Origin: Paucimonas lemoignei
GTDB lineage: Bacteria; Pseudomonadota; Gammaproteobacteria; Pseudomonadales; Pseudomonadaceae
Reading direction: 5' to 3'
NCBI GenBank assembly: GCA_900475325.1
Contig: LS483371.1
Location: 4,092,001 to 4,156,000, forward strand
Length of the DNA stretch: 64,000 nucleotides
In this document: piece after piece, positions 9,246-18,900 of the stretch
How the letters are laid out: the number at the start of each line of letters is the position of its first letter
How positions within the stretch are numbered: position 1 is the first letter of the stretch
Position numbers and translations under genes: made by a program
Notes under the pieces: model-generated
Database searches by the model: none
The model's input: only the letters and a program-made list of their open reading frames with translations
What the model was told of the DNA's origin: nothing

Positions 9246-10106
9246 ATGCAAGCGATTCGCAGCATTCTGGTGGTTATCGAAGCGGACCACGCCGACAGCC
9301 TGGCGCTTAAACGGGCGCGGCTGATTGCCGGTGTCACGGGCGCCCATCTGCACTTGCTGATCTGTGACAAGAAGAAGCACCCGCACACCGCCGTGCTGGT
9401 CGAACTCAAGCGTCGCCTGCATGACGAAGGTTTCTCGGCGACCACCGAGCAGGCCTGGCACGAGACCTTGCACAACACCATCATCAAGGTGCAGCAGGCA
9501 GAAGGCTGCGGACTGGTGATCAAGCAGCACTTCCCTGATAACCCGATCAAAAAAGCCCTGCTCACACCTGAGGACTGGAAGCTGTTGCGGCTGTGCCCCA
9601 GCCCGGTGCTGATGGTCAAGACCGACCGCCCCTGGAACCACGGCGTGGTGCTGGCCGCCGTGGATGTGGGCAACGAGGACGGTGCACACAAGGCGCTGCA
9701 TTACAGCATCATCGACCACGGCTACGACATTGCGGCTGTCGCCAAGGCGAGCCTGCACGTGATCGCTGCCCATCCTTCGCCGATGTTGTCGGCCGCCAAC
9801 CCGGTGTTTCAGCAGAAGGAAAGCATCGAGGCGCGTTACCGCGAGCAGTGCCAGGTGTTCCAGACCGAATTTGACGTCACCGACGAGCGCCTGCACATCG
9901 CCGAAGGTCCGGCTGATGTACTGATCCCTTTAACTGCCCGGCAATTGGGCGCAGCGGTGACCATCATCGGCACCGTGGCCCGCACCGGCATCCCGGCGGC
10001 GCTGATCGGCAACACGGCGGAAGTGGTGCTCGATTCACTGGAGAGTGATGTGCTGGTGCTAAAGACCGAAGAGATCATTGGGCATTTGGAGGGGTTGTTG
10101 GAGTAG
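9246..10106 (+). CDS. Tandem-domain universal stress protein
   Basis: A 286-residue protein with two UspA folds in tandem. The first begins IRSILVVIEADHADSLALKRA and the second HGVVLAAVDVGNEDGAHKAL; the C-terminal part carries IIGTVARTGIPAALIGNTAEVVL, close to the G-x2-G-x9-GS/T nucleotide-binding pattern, ending DVLVLK. It resembles the UspE type, a cytoplasmic stress and motility factor in enterics. A start at 9246 is chosen because GGGAG lies 8 bases upstream; an in-frame ATG at 9219 would add nine residues. Confidence 0.88.
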   Translation: MQAIRSILVVIEADHADSLALKRARLIAGVTGAHLHLLICDKKKHPHTAVLVELKRRLHDEGFSATTEQAWHETLHNTIIKVQQAEGCGLVIKQHFPDNPIKKALLTPEDWKLLRLCPSPVLMVKTDRPWNHGVVLAAVDVGNEDGAHKALHYSIIDHGYDIAAVAKASLHVIAAHPSPMLSAANPVFQQKESIEARYREQCQVFQTEFDVTDERLHIAEGPADVLIPLTARQLGAAVTIIGTVARTGIPAALIGNTAEVVLDSLESDVLVLKTEEIIGHLEGLLE

Positions 10107-10121
10107 TGAAGAGGCGCATAA

Positions 10122-10215
10122 CTGTGGGAGCAAGCTTGCTTGCGAAGGCGATATTACAGACGGCAGGAATGCAGCGACTGTACTGAAGTCTTCGCGAGCA
10201 AGCTCGCTCCCACAG
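10122..10215. repeat. REP doublet (GGGAGCAAGCTTGCTTGCGA variant)
   Basis: Inverted REP arms of the CTGTGGGAGCAAGCTTGC class lie between the convergent usp and rlmM genes. The arm core differs from the AATTCATT class seen elsewhere in the window. Confidence 0.82.
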
Positions 10216-10250
10216 AAAATCTCATTTCAAATCGCCGTTCAAATTCAAAT

Positions 10251-11318
10251 TCAGGCCTTGCGCTTCCCGTCCAGCCGGCGCAGATGGCAGGTCACTTCTT
10301 CGCGGTCGTGATACAGCTGCTTGCAGCCGATTTCGACCCGGATGCCCCGGGCGATGAAACCTTCTTCGATCCGTTGCAGCAAACGACTGACTTCGGCGTA
10401 GCGCTGTTTCATCGGCAGTTTGAGATTGACCACTGCTTCGCGGCACAGGCCTTCACCCAGCCAGGTCTCCAGCAACGCAGCATTGCGCGCGGGTTTCTCG
10501 ACAATGTCGCACACCATCCAGTCCACCGGCTGACGTGGCTTGAAGGTGAAGCCGTCGGCCATCAAGTGCTGAACCAGCCCGGTATCCATCAGGCTTTCGG
10601 CCATGGGGCCGTTGTCGATGGCCGTCACCAGCATGCCGCGACGCACCAGTTGGTAGGTCCAGCCACCCGGCGCAGCGCCAAGGTCTACGCCGGTCATGTC
10701 ACCCGATAAACGCTCGTCCCACTGATCCCGGGGGATGAAGTGGTGCCAGGCCTCTTCCAGCTTGAGGGTCGAGCGGCTCGGCGCTTCTCGGGGGAATTTC
10801 AGACGCGGGATGCCCATGGGCCACATCGCGCAGTTATCGGCTTCAGCCACACCCAGAAACACTTCGCGCCCACTTTTGAAGGTCAACAGCAAACGCGGTT
10901 TGCGAGGGTCGTCCACCAGCTTGCCAGCCTCCGTCAGCGCCTTGCGCAGCGGGGCTTCGAATTTACGACAGAAGTTGGAGAGCTCCTTGCCGTCGTTGGT
11001 GTCCACCACCTCCAGCCACAGGCTGCCGCACGTGGCGAAGTTGGCCATGTGCGAGAGGATGACGCTGATGCGGTCGGTTTCCGGCAAGTCCAGAAACACA
11101 CCCCGCGCCCACTGCCGAGGGAAAATCAGTTTCGAGAAGCGCTGGCCGTTCATCAGCCGCTCGGCGCCGTCGTCCTCGGTGCAGACGAATTCGGCATAGG
11201 CCGCGCTTGGTTTGGCCTTGGCATAGCCAGAGACATTCAGACGCGCCGCGTGCTCGGCGATCTCCGAACAGACTTCGCCTTCGAAGCCCGGACGGCAGTG
11301 CATAAACAGAGTATTCAT
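10251..11318 (-). CDS. rlmM: 23S rRNA (cytidine-2498-2'-O) methyltransferase
   Basis: RlmM methylates the 2'-OH of C2498 in 23S rRNA using SAM. The 355-residue protein has the THUMP-like N-terminal half (MNTLFMHCRPGFEGEV start), then a Rossmann methyltransferase domain. That domain has the SAM loop GVDLGAAPGGWTYQL near residue 210, the acidic motif WMVCDIVEKP and the late lysine motif NLKLPMKQRY. Length and start agree with known RlmM proteins. It is divergent from acnA over about 260 bases that hold no other gene. Confidence 0.94.
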   Translation of the reverse strand: MNTLFMHCRPGFEGEVCSEIAEHAARLNVSGYAKAKPSAAYAEFVCTEDDGAERLMNGQRFSKLIFPRQWARGVFLDLPETDRISVILSHMANFATCGSLWLEVVDTNDGKELSNFCRKFEAPLRKALTEAGKLVDDPRKPRLLLTFKSGREVFLGVAEADNCAMWPMGIPRLKFPREAPSRSTLKLEEAWHHFIPRDQWDERLSGDMTGVDLGAAPGGWTYQLVRRGMLVTAIDNGPMAESLMDTGLVQHLMADGFTFKPRQPVDWMVCDIVEKPARNAALLETWLGEGLCREAVVNLKLPMKQRYAEVSRLLQRIEEGFIARGIRVEIGCKQLYHDREEVTCHLRRLDGKRKA

Positions 11319-11579
11319 GGGGGGCTCCTGAACAGCGACCAGCAGCGATCACTAACAGGCGGTCTCGGTGACCTATACCTGAGGGTTAATCTCAGCGACG
11401 CAAAAGGCGAGCATGATAGCCGAATCAGGAACCACTGGCTTGGCTGGCGGGTCCAGTATTAGAGCAGCCATTAATCGCGAGCATCGTCCTGCCCCGACTG
11501 CATCAGAACCGACGCCAACTCGCAGTCACACTCAATCGCCCAGTCCGTACCGTGCGGACGCATCAAAAGGAGTTACTTC

Positions 11580-14324
11580 ATGTCCTCCCTCGATAGCCTG
11601 AAAAGCCTTAAAACCCTGGAAATCGACAACAAGACTTTTCACTATTTCAGCCTGCCCGAAGCCGCCAAGACCTTGGGCGACCTGGACAGATTGCCGATGT
11701 CCCTGAAGGTCCTGCTGGAAAACCTGTTGCGCTGGGAGGACGACAAGACCGTCACCGGCGCCGACCTCACCGCCCTGGCCGCCTGGTTGAGCGAACGGCG
11801 CTCGGACCGTGAAATCCAGTACCGCCCGGCCCGGGTGCTGATGCAAGACTTCACCGGCGTGCCCGCCGTGGTCGACCTGGCCGCCATGCGTGCTGCCGTG
11901 GCCAAGGCCGGTGGCGATCCGCAGCGTATCAACCCGCTGTCGCCGGTGGACTTGGTGATCGACCACTCGGTGATGGTCGACAATTTCGGCGATGCCGATG
12001 CGTTCGAACAGAACGTCGACATCGAAATGCAGCGCAATGGCGAGCGCTACGCGTTCCTGCGCTGGGGCCAGAGCGCCTTTGATAACTTCAGCGTGGTGCC
12101 ACCGGGCACTGGCATCTGCCACCAGGTCAACCTTGAATACCTGGGCCGCACGGTCTGGACCAAAGACGAAGACGGCCGCACTTACGCCTTCCCCGATACC
12201 CTGGTGGGCACCGATTCGCACACCACCATGATCAACGGCCTCGGCGTACTGGGCTGGGGCGTGGGCGGTATCGAGGCAGAAGCGGCGATGCTGGGCCAGC
12301 CGGTGTCGATGCTGATCCCGGAAGTGATCGGCTTCAAACTGACCGGCAAACTCAAGGAAGGCATCACCGCCACCGACCTGGTGTTGACGGTCACGCAGAT
12401 GCTGCGCAAGAAAGGCGTGGTGGGTAAATTCGTCGAGTTTTATGGCGACGGCCTGGCCGACCTGCCGTTGGCCGACCGCGCCACCATTGCCAACATGGCC
12501 CCGGAATACGGCGCGACCTGCGGCTTTTTCCCGGTGGACGAAGTCACGCTGGACTACCTGCGCCTGTCCGGTCGCCCGGATCAGACCGTGAAACTGGTAG
12601 AAGCCTATTGCAAGGCCCAGGGCCTGTGGCGCCTGCCGGGCCAGGAACCGGTGTTCACCGACAGCCTTGAGCTGGACATGACCAGCGTCGAAGCCAGCCT
12701 CGCCGGCCCGAAACGCCCACAGGATCGAGTAGCACTGCCCAACGTGGCGCAAGCGTTCAGTGATTTTCTGGGCCTGCAGTTGAAACCCACTCAAAAAGAC
12801 GAGGGCCGCCTGGAAAGCGAAGGCGGTGGCGGCGTGGCAGTGGGCAATGCCGATCAGGTCAGCGGCGAAGCGGAATACGAGTACGGTGGCCAGACGTATC
12901 GCCTGAAAAACGGCGCAGTGGTCATCGCGGCAATCACCTCGTGCACCAACACCTCCAACCCCAGCGTGATGATGGCTGCCGGGCTGGTGGCGAAAAAAGC
13001 TGTGGAGAAAGGCCTGACCACCAAGCCATGGGTCAAAACCTCCCTGGCACCGGGCTCCAAGGTGGTGACTGATTACTATCAGGCCGCAGGGCTGACCCAA
13101 TACCTCGATGCGCTGGGGTTTGATCTGGTTGGCTACGGCTGCACCACGTGCATCGGTAACTCCGGGCCGCTGCGTGAGCCTATCGAGAAGGCCATTCAGC
13201 AGTCGGACCTGACCGTTGCGTCGGTGTTGTCCGGCAACCGCAACTTCGAAGGCCGGGTGCATCCTTTGGTCAAAACCAACTGGCTGGCGTCCCCGCCCCT
13301 GGTGGTGGCGTATGCCCTGGCGGGCAGCGTGCGCGTGGACATCAGCAGTGAACCCCTGGGCCAAGGGTCCGATGGTCAGCCGGTTTACTTGCGCGATATC
13401 TGGCCGAGCCAGAAGGAAATCGCCGAGGCGGTCGAGCAGGTCAACACCGGCATGTTCCACAAGGAATACGCCGAGGTGTTTGCCGGTGACGCGCAGTGGC
13501 AAGCCATTGAAGTACCTCAGGCCGCAACTTACGTGTGGCAGGACGATTCGACTTACATCCAGCATCCACCGTTCTTCGACGACATCGCCGGGCCTCTGCC
13601 AGTGATCGAGGACGTGCGCAGCGCTCGAGTGCTGGCACTGCTCGGAGATTCGGTGACCACCGACCACATCTCCCCTGCGGGCAACATCAAGTCCGACAGC
13701 CCGGCCGGGCGCTATCTGCGCGAGCAAGGCGTCGAGCCACGGGACTTCAACTCCTACGGCTCACGGCGCGGCAATCATGAAGTGATGATGCGCGGCACCT
13801 TTGCCAATATCCGCATCCGTAACGAAATGCTTGGCGGTGAGGAAGGTGGCTACACGCTGCACGTCCCGACTGACGAGAAACTGCCGATCTACGACGCCGC
13901 CATGCGCTATCAGGCCGAAGGCACACCGCTGGTGGTGATTGCCGGTCAAGAGTACGGCACAGGTTCCAGCCGCGACTGGGCTGCCAAGGGCACTAACCTG
14001 TTGGGCGTCAAAGCGGTGATCGCCGAGAGTTTCGAGCGCATTCACCGCTCCAACCTGGTCGGGATGGGCGTGCTGCCGCTGCAGTTCAAGAATGGCCAGA
14101 GCCGTAAAACCCTGAACCTCAACGGCAAGGAAACCCTGGACATTAGCGGTCTGACCCACGCCGACCTGCAACCCGGCATGAGCCTGCGTCTGACCATCAC
14201 CCGCGAAGATGCGAGCCAGGAAGTGGTGGATGTGTTGTGCCGGATCGATACCCTGAACGAGGTGGAATACTTCAAGGCCGGAGGCATTCTGCATTATGTG
14301 TTGCGACAGTTGATTGCATCATAA
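11580..14324 (+). CDS. acnA: Aconitate hydratase A
   Basis: The AcnA/IRP1-type aconitase interconverts citrate and isocitrate in the TCA cycle and carries a labile [4Fe-4S] cluster. The 914-residue protein has the cluster cysteines in [12 protein letters not shown] (about residue 455) and [12 protein letters not shown] (about 521). It also has the substrate-site stretches [19 protein letters not shown] and [21 protein letters not shown] ribosome-binding AAGGAG lies 6-11 bases before the ATG. The gene is single and monocistronic, followed by REP sequence. Confidence 0.97.
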   Translation: MSSLDSLKSLKTLEIDNKTFHYFSLPEAAKTLGDLDRLPMSLKVLLENLLRWEDDKTVTGADLTALAAWLSERRSDREIQYRPARVLMQDFTGVPAVVDLAAMRAAVAKAGGDPQRINPLSPVDLVIDHSVMVDNFGDADAFEQNVDIEMQRNGERYAFLRWGQSAFDNFSVVPPGTGICHQVNLEYLGRTVWTKDEDGRTYAFPDTLVGTDSHTTMINGLGVLGWGVGGIEAEAAMLGQPVSMLIPEVIGFKLTGKLKEGITATDLVLTVTQMLRKKGVVGKFVEFYGDGLADLPLADRATIANMAPEYGATCGFFPVDEVTLDYLRLSGRPDQTVKLVEAYCKAQGLWRLPGQEPVFTDSLELDMTSVEASLAGPKRPQDRVALPNVAQAFSDFLGLQLKPTQKDEGRLESEGGGGVAVGNADQVSGEAEYEYGGQTYRLKNGAVVIAAITSCTNTSNPSVMMAAGLVAKKAVEKGLTTKPWVKTSLAPGSKVVTDYYQAAGLTQYLDALGFDLVGYGCTTCIGNSGPLREPIEKAIQQSDLTVASVLSGNRNFEGRVHPLVKTNWLASPPLVVAYALAGSVRVDISSEPLGQGSDGQPVYLRDIWPSQKEIAEAVEQVNTGMFHKEYAEVFAGDAQWQAIEVPQAATYVWQDDSTYIQHPPFFDDIAGPLPVIEDVRSARVLALLGDSVTTDHISPAGNIKSDSPAGRYLREQGVEPRDFNSYGSRRGNHEVMMRGTFANIRIRNEMLGGEEGGYTLHVPTDEKLPIYDAAMRYQAEGTPLVVIAGQEYGTGSSRDWAAKGTNLLGVKAVIAESFERIHRSNLVGMGVLPLQFKNGQSRKTLNLNGKETLDISGLTHADLQPGMSLRLTITREDASQEVVDVLCRIDTLNEVEYFKAGGILHYVLRQLIAS

Positions 14325-14354
14325 GTTGACCCTCGTCCCACAGGCTAAATCCAA

Positions 14355-14447
14355 CCTGTGGGACCGGCTTTAGCCGGGAAGAGGCAGGTACATTCTCTAT
14401 CTATGTGCTGACTGAAATGCCCCCTTCCCGGCTAAAGCCGGTCCCAC
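14355..14447. repeat. REP-like doublet with a GGCTTTAGCC core
   Basis: Inverted arms CCTGTGGGACCGGCTTTAGC and their complement flank a short spacer. The core (GGCTTTAGCCGGGAA) is a different REP class from the AATTCATT doublets. It lies between acnA and the dehydrogenase gene; the remaining bases to 14603 form that gene's leader. Confidence 0.8.
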
Positions 14448-14603
14448 GTCATCGCCCCAGCATTATCTACAAGGGCGATAACCGAACAGATTTATCGCCT
14501 TGCCTTCATTCAGGCTCTTCCGCAAAATTAACCATCTGGTACATTTTGCTGAAACCGCATCCTTCGATCCTCGGAATGCGGCATCTAATAAGAGCCGATC
14601 GCC

Positions 14604-15464
14604 ATGACCACACTCCGCACACCGTCTGTCCTCGCCGGCCTTATCGGCTCGGGCATCCAGGCTTCCCGCACCCCTGCCCTGCATGAACATGAAGGCGATG
14701 CCCAAGGCATTCGCTATCTGTATCGTTTGCTCGATCTCGACGCCTTGAAGCTGGACATCAATGCCCTGCCCGATCTGCTGACCAGTGCGCAGCGCATGGG
14801 GTACACCGGGCTGAACATTACCTTCCCCTGCAAACAGGCCGTGATCCCTCTGCTTGACGAGCTATCCGCCGAAGCCAAAGGGATTGGCGCGGTCAACACG
14901 GTGTTGTTCAAGGATGGCAAGCGGGTCGGCCATAACACCGACTGCCTGGGCTTTGCCGAAGGCTTTCGGCGTGGCTTGAATGATGTGTCGCGTAAACGCG
15001 TCGTGCAGATGGGTGCCGGTGGCGCGGGCGCTGCGGTGGCCCACGCGCTGCTGGCCGAAGGCGTTGAACACCTGAGCATCTTTGAAGTGGACCCGGCCCG
15101 TGCCCAGGGTCTGGTGGACAACCTCAACGCCCACTTTGGCGCGCAGCGTGCAGAGGTGGGTCGTGACTTGCCCGCCGCCATGGCCGCCGCCGATGGCCTG
15201 GTCAACACCACGCCGGTGGGCATGACCAAACTGCCGGGCATGCCATTGCCACCCGAGTTGCTGCATTCGGCATTATGGGTTGCGGAGATTATCTACTTCC
15301 CGCTGGAAACCGAACTGCTCAAGCACGCCCGCACCCTGGGTTGCCGCACCCTGGACGGCGGCACCATGGCCGTGTTTCAGGCAGTGAAGGCGTTTGAGCT
15401 GTTCAGCGGGCAGACGGCGGATGCCGAACGGATGCAAGCGCATTTTCACAGCATGGATGATTGA
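14604..15464 (+). CDS. aroE: Quinate/shikimate dehydrogenase (AroE family)
   Basis: An NAD(P)-dependent dehydrogenase of 286 residues. It contains the substrate-site motif NITFPCKQAVIP (catalytic Lys of the family, usually NVTIPxK), NTD in GHNTDCLGF, and the Rossmann loop MGAGGAGAAVAHAL near residue 138. It lies beside quiC, a TetR regulator and a permease. This points to a catabolic role, oxidising shikimate or quinate to 3-dehydro acids, rather than the biosynthetic aroE near the 16S-type housekeeping loci. The cofactor preference cannot be read with confidence. Confidence 0.85.
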   Translation: MTTLRTPSVLAGLIGSGIQASRTPALHEHEGDAQGIRYLYRLLDLDALKLDINALPDLLTSAQRMGYTGLNITFPCKQAVIPLLDELSAEAKGIGAVNTVLFKDGKRVGHNTDCLGFAEGFRRGLNDVSRKRVVQMGAGGAGAAVAHALLAEGVEHLSIFEVDPARAQGLVDNLNAHFGAQRAEVGRDLPAAMAAADGLVNTTPVGMTKLPGMPLPPELLHSALWVAEIIYFPLETELLKHARTLGCRTLDGGTMAVFQAVKAFELFSGQTADAERMQAHFHSMDD

Positions 15465-15524
15465 TGGTTTGCGCCCGGCCTCAGCCGGTGCCTGACTGAA
15501 TGCTGTTTGGCGGCAAACCGAAGA

Positions 15525-15614
15525 CCTGTGGGAGCGAATTCATTCGCGAAAGCGTAGCGTCAGACACCCACGTTTATCGGGTCTGGCGCCTTCGCGAATG
15601 AATTCGCTCCCACA
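15525..15614. repeat. REP doublet
   Basis: Two inverted GTGGGAGCGAATTCATTCGC units lie between the dehydrogenase gene and the convergent TetR gene. Confidence 0.85.
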
Positions 15615-15650
15615 TTTAAATGGCATTTCAATTCCAGCCAGCTATTGGCT

Positions 15651-16322
15651 TCAAGGCCGCAAGTAACGCGTCACTGAATCACACAACATCGCCTTATGCC
15701 GTTGCTTGATCTCGTCATTGACCAGTTCAATCTGGAAAATCTCGGAAAAGGTGTGCCGGTTGGAAATGCGATAGAAGCAGAACGAGCTGATCATCAGGTG
15801 CAGGTCAATCGCGTTCACGCCTTGGCGAAACACCCCTTCAACCTCGCCACGACGCAGGATCTTGTCGAGGATGCTGACGATGTTCTGGCTCAGTTCGCGA
15901 ATAGTGGGTGACTGTTTGACGTTCTCGCCGTTGTGGATGTTCTCGATGCAGACAATGCGCACGAAATCGACATTGCGGTCGTGGTGATCGAAGGTGAATT
16001 CCACCAGCCGCTCGATCGCCTGCATCGGTTCAAGTGCATCAAGGTTGAGCCCGCTTTCGGTACGGCGAATATCCCCGTAAAGCTTCTCCAGTACTTCGGC
16101 GTACAACTGCTCCTTGCTGTTGAAGTAGTAGTAAATCATCCGCTTTGAAGTTTTGGTGCGTTCGGCGATGGCGTCGACCCGCGCGCCGGACAAGCCCTGG
16201 GCGACAAACTCGGCGATGGCGGCCTGCAAAATGTCGTCGCGGGTTTTCTCCGGGTTGTTCTTGCGCCCCGTCGGCGATGCCCGCACGGGGGCGATCACAG
16301 CACTGTCGTCGATAGTTTTCAT
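15651..16322 (-). CDS. TetR-family regulator of the quinate/shikimate cluster
   Basis: A 223-residue repressor-type protein with an N-terminal helix-turn-helix (ILQAAIAEFVAQGLSGARVD, then RTKSKRMIYYYF-like recognition region at about 45-65) and a larger ligand-binding C-terminal domain. It sits between the dehydrogenase and quiC, in the same orientation as quiC. A near-palindrome immediately before its start (16329-16340) and a related one before quiC suggest it controls itself and the pathway. The ligand, perhaps shikimate, dehydroshikimate or protocatechuate, is inferred from context only. Confidence 0.82.
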   Translation of the reverse strand: MKTIDDSAVIAPVRASPTGRKNNPEKTRDDILQAAIAEFVAQGLSGARVDAIAERTKTSKRMIYYYFNSKEQLYAEVLEKLYGDIRRTESGLNLDALEPMQAIERLVEFTFDHHDRNVDFVRIVCIENIHNGENVKQSPTIRELSQNIVSILDKILRRGEVEGVFRQGVNAIDLHLMISSFCFYRISNRHTFSEIFQIELVNDEIKQRHKAMLCDSVTRYLRP

Positions 16323-16328
16323 TGTCTA

Positions 16329-16340
16329 GTTGGTAACCAC
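16329..16340. promoter_or_regulatory. Candidate TetR operator before the TetR gene
   Basis: GTTGGTAACCAC is an imperfect 12-base dyad (5 of 6 pairs) placed 7 bases upstream of the TetR start codon. It shares the half-site GTTGGTA with the dyad in the quiC upstream region on the minus strand. Confidence 0.4.
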
Positions 16341-16399
16341 GGTGTGATCGGGGCGGTTATGGTCCGCCCTCGAAGCTCAAAACCACTGCGCTACATGGA

Positions 16400-18307
16400 T
16401 CAAAGCCTGGCCTGACGCGCCGCACCGCTGCGTGTCTTGGCCATGGCTGCCAGACGTACAGCCACGTTGGCCGCGCCGTAACCCACATAGCCATTCTTGC
16501 GCTGCAGAATTTCGAAGAAGAAACGGTCATCAAACGGCTCGGTGTACACATGAAACAGCTCGCCACCCTGGGCGTCGCGATCATAGAGCACGTTGTAATA
16601 GGCCAGTTCGCTGAGGAATTCATCGTCGAAATCAAAGCGCGCGGCCAAATCGTCGTAGTAATTGAGCGGGATGTCCAGCAGCTTGAGCCCTGCCTCTTTG
16701 GCCCGGCTGACCTCGGCGAAGATATCCTCGCAGGCAAACGCGATGTGGTGCACGCCTGAGCCTCGGTAACTGGAGAGCGCGTGAGAGATGGCAGTGTTGC
16801 GGTTTTCCGAAATATTGAGGGGCAAACGCACGGTGCTGCAGCGGCTGCGCAAGGCCCGGCTTTTCACCAGGCCGTAAGGGTCGGGCAGCACCACTTCATC
16901 GTCGGCTTTGAAATCCAGCAGGCTCTTATAGAACAGTACCCAGCTGTCGAGGCTATCGGCTGGCAGCGCCATGGCCATGTGGTCGATGCGCTGCAAGCCA
17001 CCGCCCGCCTGGGTTGCAGGGTTGATGACAAAGTCGGTGTCGTAGATCGATTGCCCCGGCGCTGCAGGTTCCACCAGGTAAATCAGACTGCCGTCCGGCG
17101 CGCGAACCGAGGGAATCTCACGCTCGTTGGGGCCCACCAACCCACGATAAGGCTGGCCTTTGAACGCTTGCGCACGCTCCAGCGCCGACGAGCCGTTTTC
17201 CACCCGCAACGCCGTGGCGCACAGCGATGGGCCGTGGGCTTCGAAGAAACTGTGGGCAAAGGAATAGGGTTCAGCGTTCAGCACAATCTTGATATCGCCC
17301 TGGCCCATCAGGCTGACGGCCTTGGAGCGATGCTGACCCAGCTTGGTGAAACCCAGATTGCCCAGCCAACCGGCGAGCCGCGCGCCCTGGCTGTCGTCCA
17401 CGGCAAATTCGAGAAACTCGACGCCGTTGTAGGTGCTCGCAGGCGGCGGGCTGAACAGCAGGTCCTTGGCCACCGGCTGATGTTCCTGCTCCAGCAGCAG
17501 GCGGGTCTTTTCTTCCAGATACAACAAAGAGCGCAGGCCATCGGCCGCATTGGCTCGTGGCGGCGCGGCGCGGAAACCATCGTTGAAGATTTCCAGGGAC
17601 AGCGGGCCGGTGTAACCGCTTTTCAGAATCGGCGCGAGGAAACCCGGCAAGTCAAACTCGCCCTGGCCCGGGAAGCAGCGGAAATGCCGACTCCACTCCA
17701 TGACGTCCATGGCCAGCAGCGGCGCATCGGCCATTTGCACAAAGAAGATCTTGTCACCGGGAATCTGCGCAATGGCGCTAGGGTCACCCTTGAGGGACAA
17801 GGTGTGAAAGCTGTCGAGCAGCACGCCAAGGGCAGGATGATCAATCTGCTTCACCAGATTCCAGACTTGCTGCCAGGTATTGACGTGCCGCCCCCAGGCG
17901 AGGGCCTCATAACCGACGCGCAATTGTCGGGCCCCTGCCCGCTCGGCCAGGGCGGACAAGTCATCGAGCAGGATACTTTCTTCGCCCAGGGAATCGGCCG
18001 CGCTGTTGCTGCAGACCAGCACCAGGTCAGTGCCCAGCTCCTGCATCAGGTCGAACTTGCGTTCAGCCCGTTCGAGGTTGCGCTGCAATCGATCGCGGCG
18101 GCAACCTTCAAAATCGCGAAAGGGCTGGAACAGCGTGATGGCGATCCCGAGATCGGCGCAGATCTGCCGCACATGACGTGGGCTGCCGTCGTAGTACAGC
18201 AGGTCGTTCTCGAAAATCTCGACGCCATCAAAGCCGGCAGCGGCGATGGCTTCGAGTTTTTCCGGCAGGGTACCGCTCAAGGAAACGGTGGCAATCGAAC
18301 GATGCAT
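16400..18307 (-). CDS. quiC: 3-dehydroshikimate dehydratase, two-domain QuiC type
   Basis: This enzyme converts 3-dehydroshikimate to protocatechuate, feeding the beta-ketoadipate pathway. The 635-residue product has an N-terminal TIM-barrel (xylose-isomerase-like; MHRSIATVSLSGTLPEKLEA, then GFDGVEIFENDLL and SLEIFNDGFR metal-site region) of about 290 residues. A C-terminal glyoxalase-fold part (about 310-630) resembles 4-hydroxyphenylpyruvate dioxygenase (RIDHMAMALPADSLDSWVLF, GVHHIAFACEDIF). The start at 18307 is chosen for the GGAG ribosome site 8-11 bases upstream; the frame extends 42 codons further. The fused architecture is characteristic of Pseudomonas QuiC. Confidence 0.9.
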   Translation of the reverse strand: MHRSIATVSLSGTLPEKLEAIAAAGFDGVEIFENDLLYYDGSPRHVRQICADLGIAITLFQPFRDFEGCRRDRLQRNLERAERKFDLMQELGTDLVLVCSNSAADSLGEESILLDDLSALAERAGARQLRVGYEALAWGRHVNTWQQVWNLVKQIDHPALGVLLDSFHTLSLKGDPSAIAQIPGDKIFFVQMADAPLLAMDVMEWSRHFRCFPGQGEFDLPGFLAPILKSGYTGPLSLEIFNDGFRAAPPRANAADGLRSLLYLEEKTRLLLEQEHQPVAKDLLFSPPPASTYNGVEFLEFAVDDSQGARLAGWLGNLGFTKLGQHRSKAVSLMGQGDIKIVLNAEPYSFAHSFFEAHGPSLCATALRVENGSSALERAQAFKGQPYRGLVGPNEREIPSVRAPDGSLIYLVEPAAPGQSIYDTDFVINPATQAGGGLQRIDHMAMALPADSLDSWVLFYKSLLDFKADDEVVLPDPYGLVKSRALRSRCSTVRLPLNISENRNTAISHALSSYRGSGVHHIAFACEDIFAEVSRAKEAGLKLLDIPLNYYDDLAARFDFDDEFLSELAYYNVLYDRDAQGGELFHVYTEPFDDRFFFEILQRKNGYVGYGAANVAVRLAAMAKTRSGAARQARL

Positions 18308-18900
18308 GTCTGACTCCTGTGAGATCGCGACCTCTGCGGATCGCATGCCTGATGCAGCCAACGACTCGCGTGGCGAGAAACGGATTGGGCTGACGGAATT
18401 ATTCTCCCGGCTATCGGCTGGCGCAATTAACAATGTACCAACCGGTTAGTTTAATGTTCGATAATCGCCCAAAAGCCGAATTGGACGATTGACGCTGTTG
18501 CCCGGCGTGCGCAACATCAGCGTCACATTGTCGGACAAGGCCTGGCGCCTGAAGTTGAACGACCGTCATCAACAGCTTTGAACACCTTGCAAGCACACCA
18601 CAATAATTTCAAAAACAGGTTCACGCCCATGCCTTCTTATCAAGCTCCACCACCCGGCCATCCCGCGTCGTGCAGGTATCCGCTCAGCGTCTCTTTCTCT
18701 ATAGAAGCCGGTTCAATCCCGCTTTTGTGCGAAACGCGTATCGGATTGCCCGCAGCCTGATTAAAATCCAGCCCCCCTTAAATCAGCTCCTTGGGTTCAC
18801 TCCCCGTAGTTGAGCTTGCGGCCCACTGTCGGCTGCGATTAGAGGCGCTTTTTCAGTTCGATCCGGCTTGCACCCGGGTCCTTGAACGGATGGCTTGACC
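18308..18900. promoter_or_regulatory. Divergent control region between quiC and the permease gene
   Basis: Nearly 600 bases without a convincing gene. ACCAACCGGTTAGT at 18437-18450 is a 14-base dyad with one mismatched pair. On the minus strand it falls between a weak TTAAAC and TGTTAA pair and so could cover the quiC promoter. A separate long dyad, TGACGCTG at 18490-18497 and CAGCGTCA at 18518-18525, has inner TTGC/GCAA pairing and could be a second operator or an RNA hairpin. The rest, up to the permease start, shows nothing clear. Confidence 0.45.

Noticed and set aside
9090..9896. Upstream extension of the miaE reading frame
   Set aside because: It runs antisense through the stress-protein gene; the ATG at 9089 gives the family-length protein.
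11532..13727. Minus-strand 731-codon frame opposite acnA
   Set aside because: High-GC antisense artefact; the aconitase on the other strand has all cluster and active-site motifs.
16781..18313. Plus-strand 510-codon frame opposite quiC
   Set aside because: No recognisable protein features; quiC on the other strand is clear.
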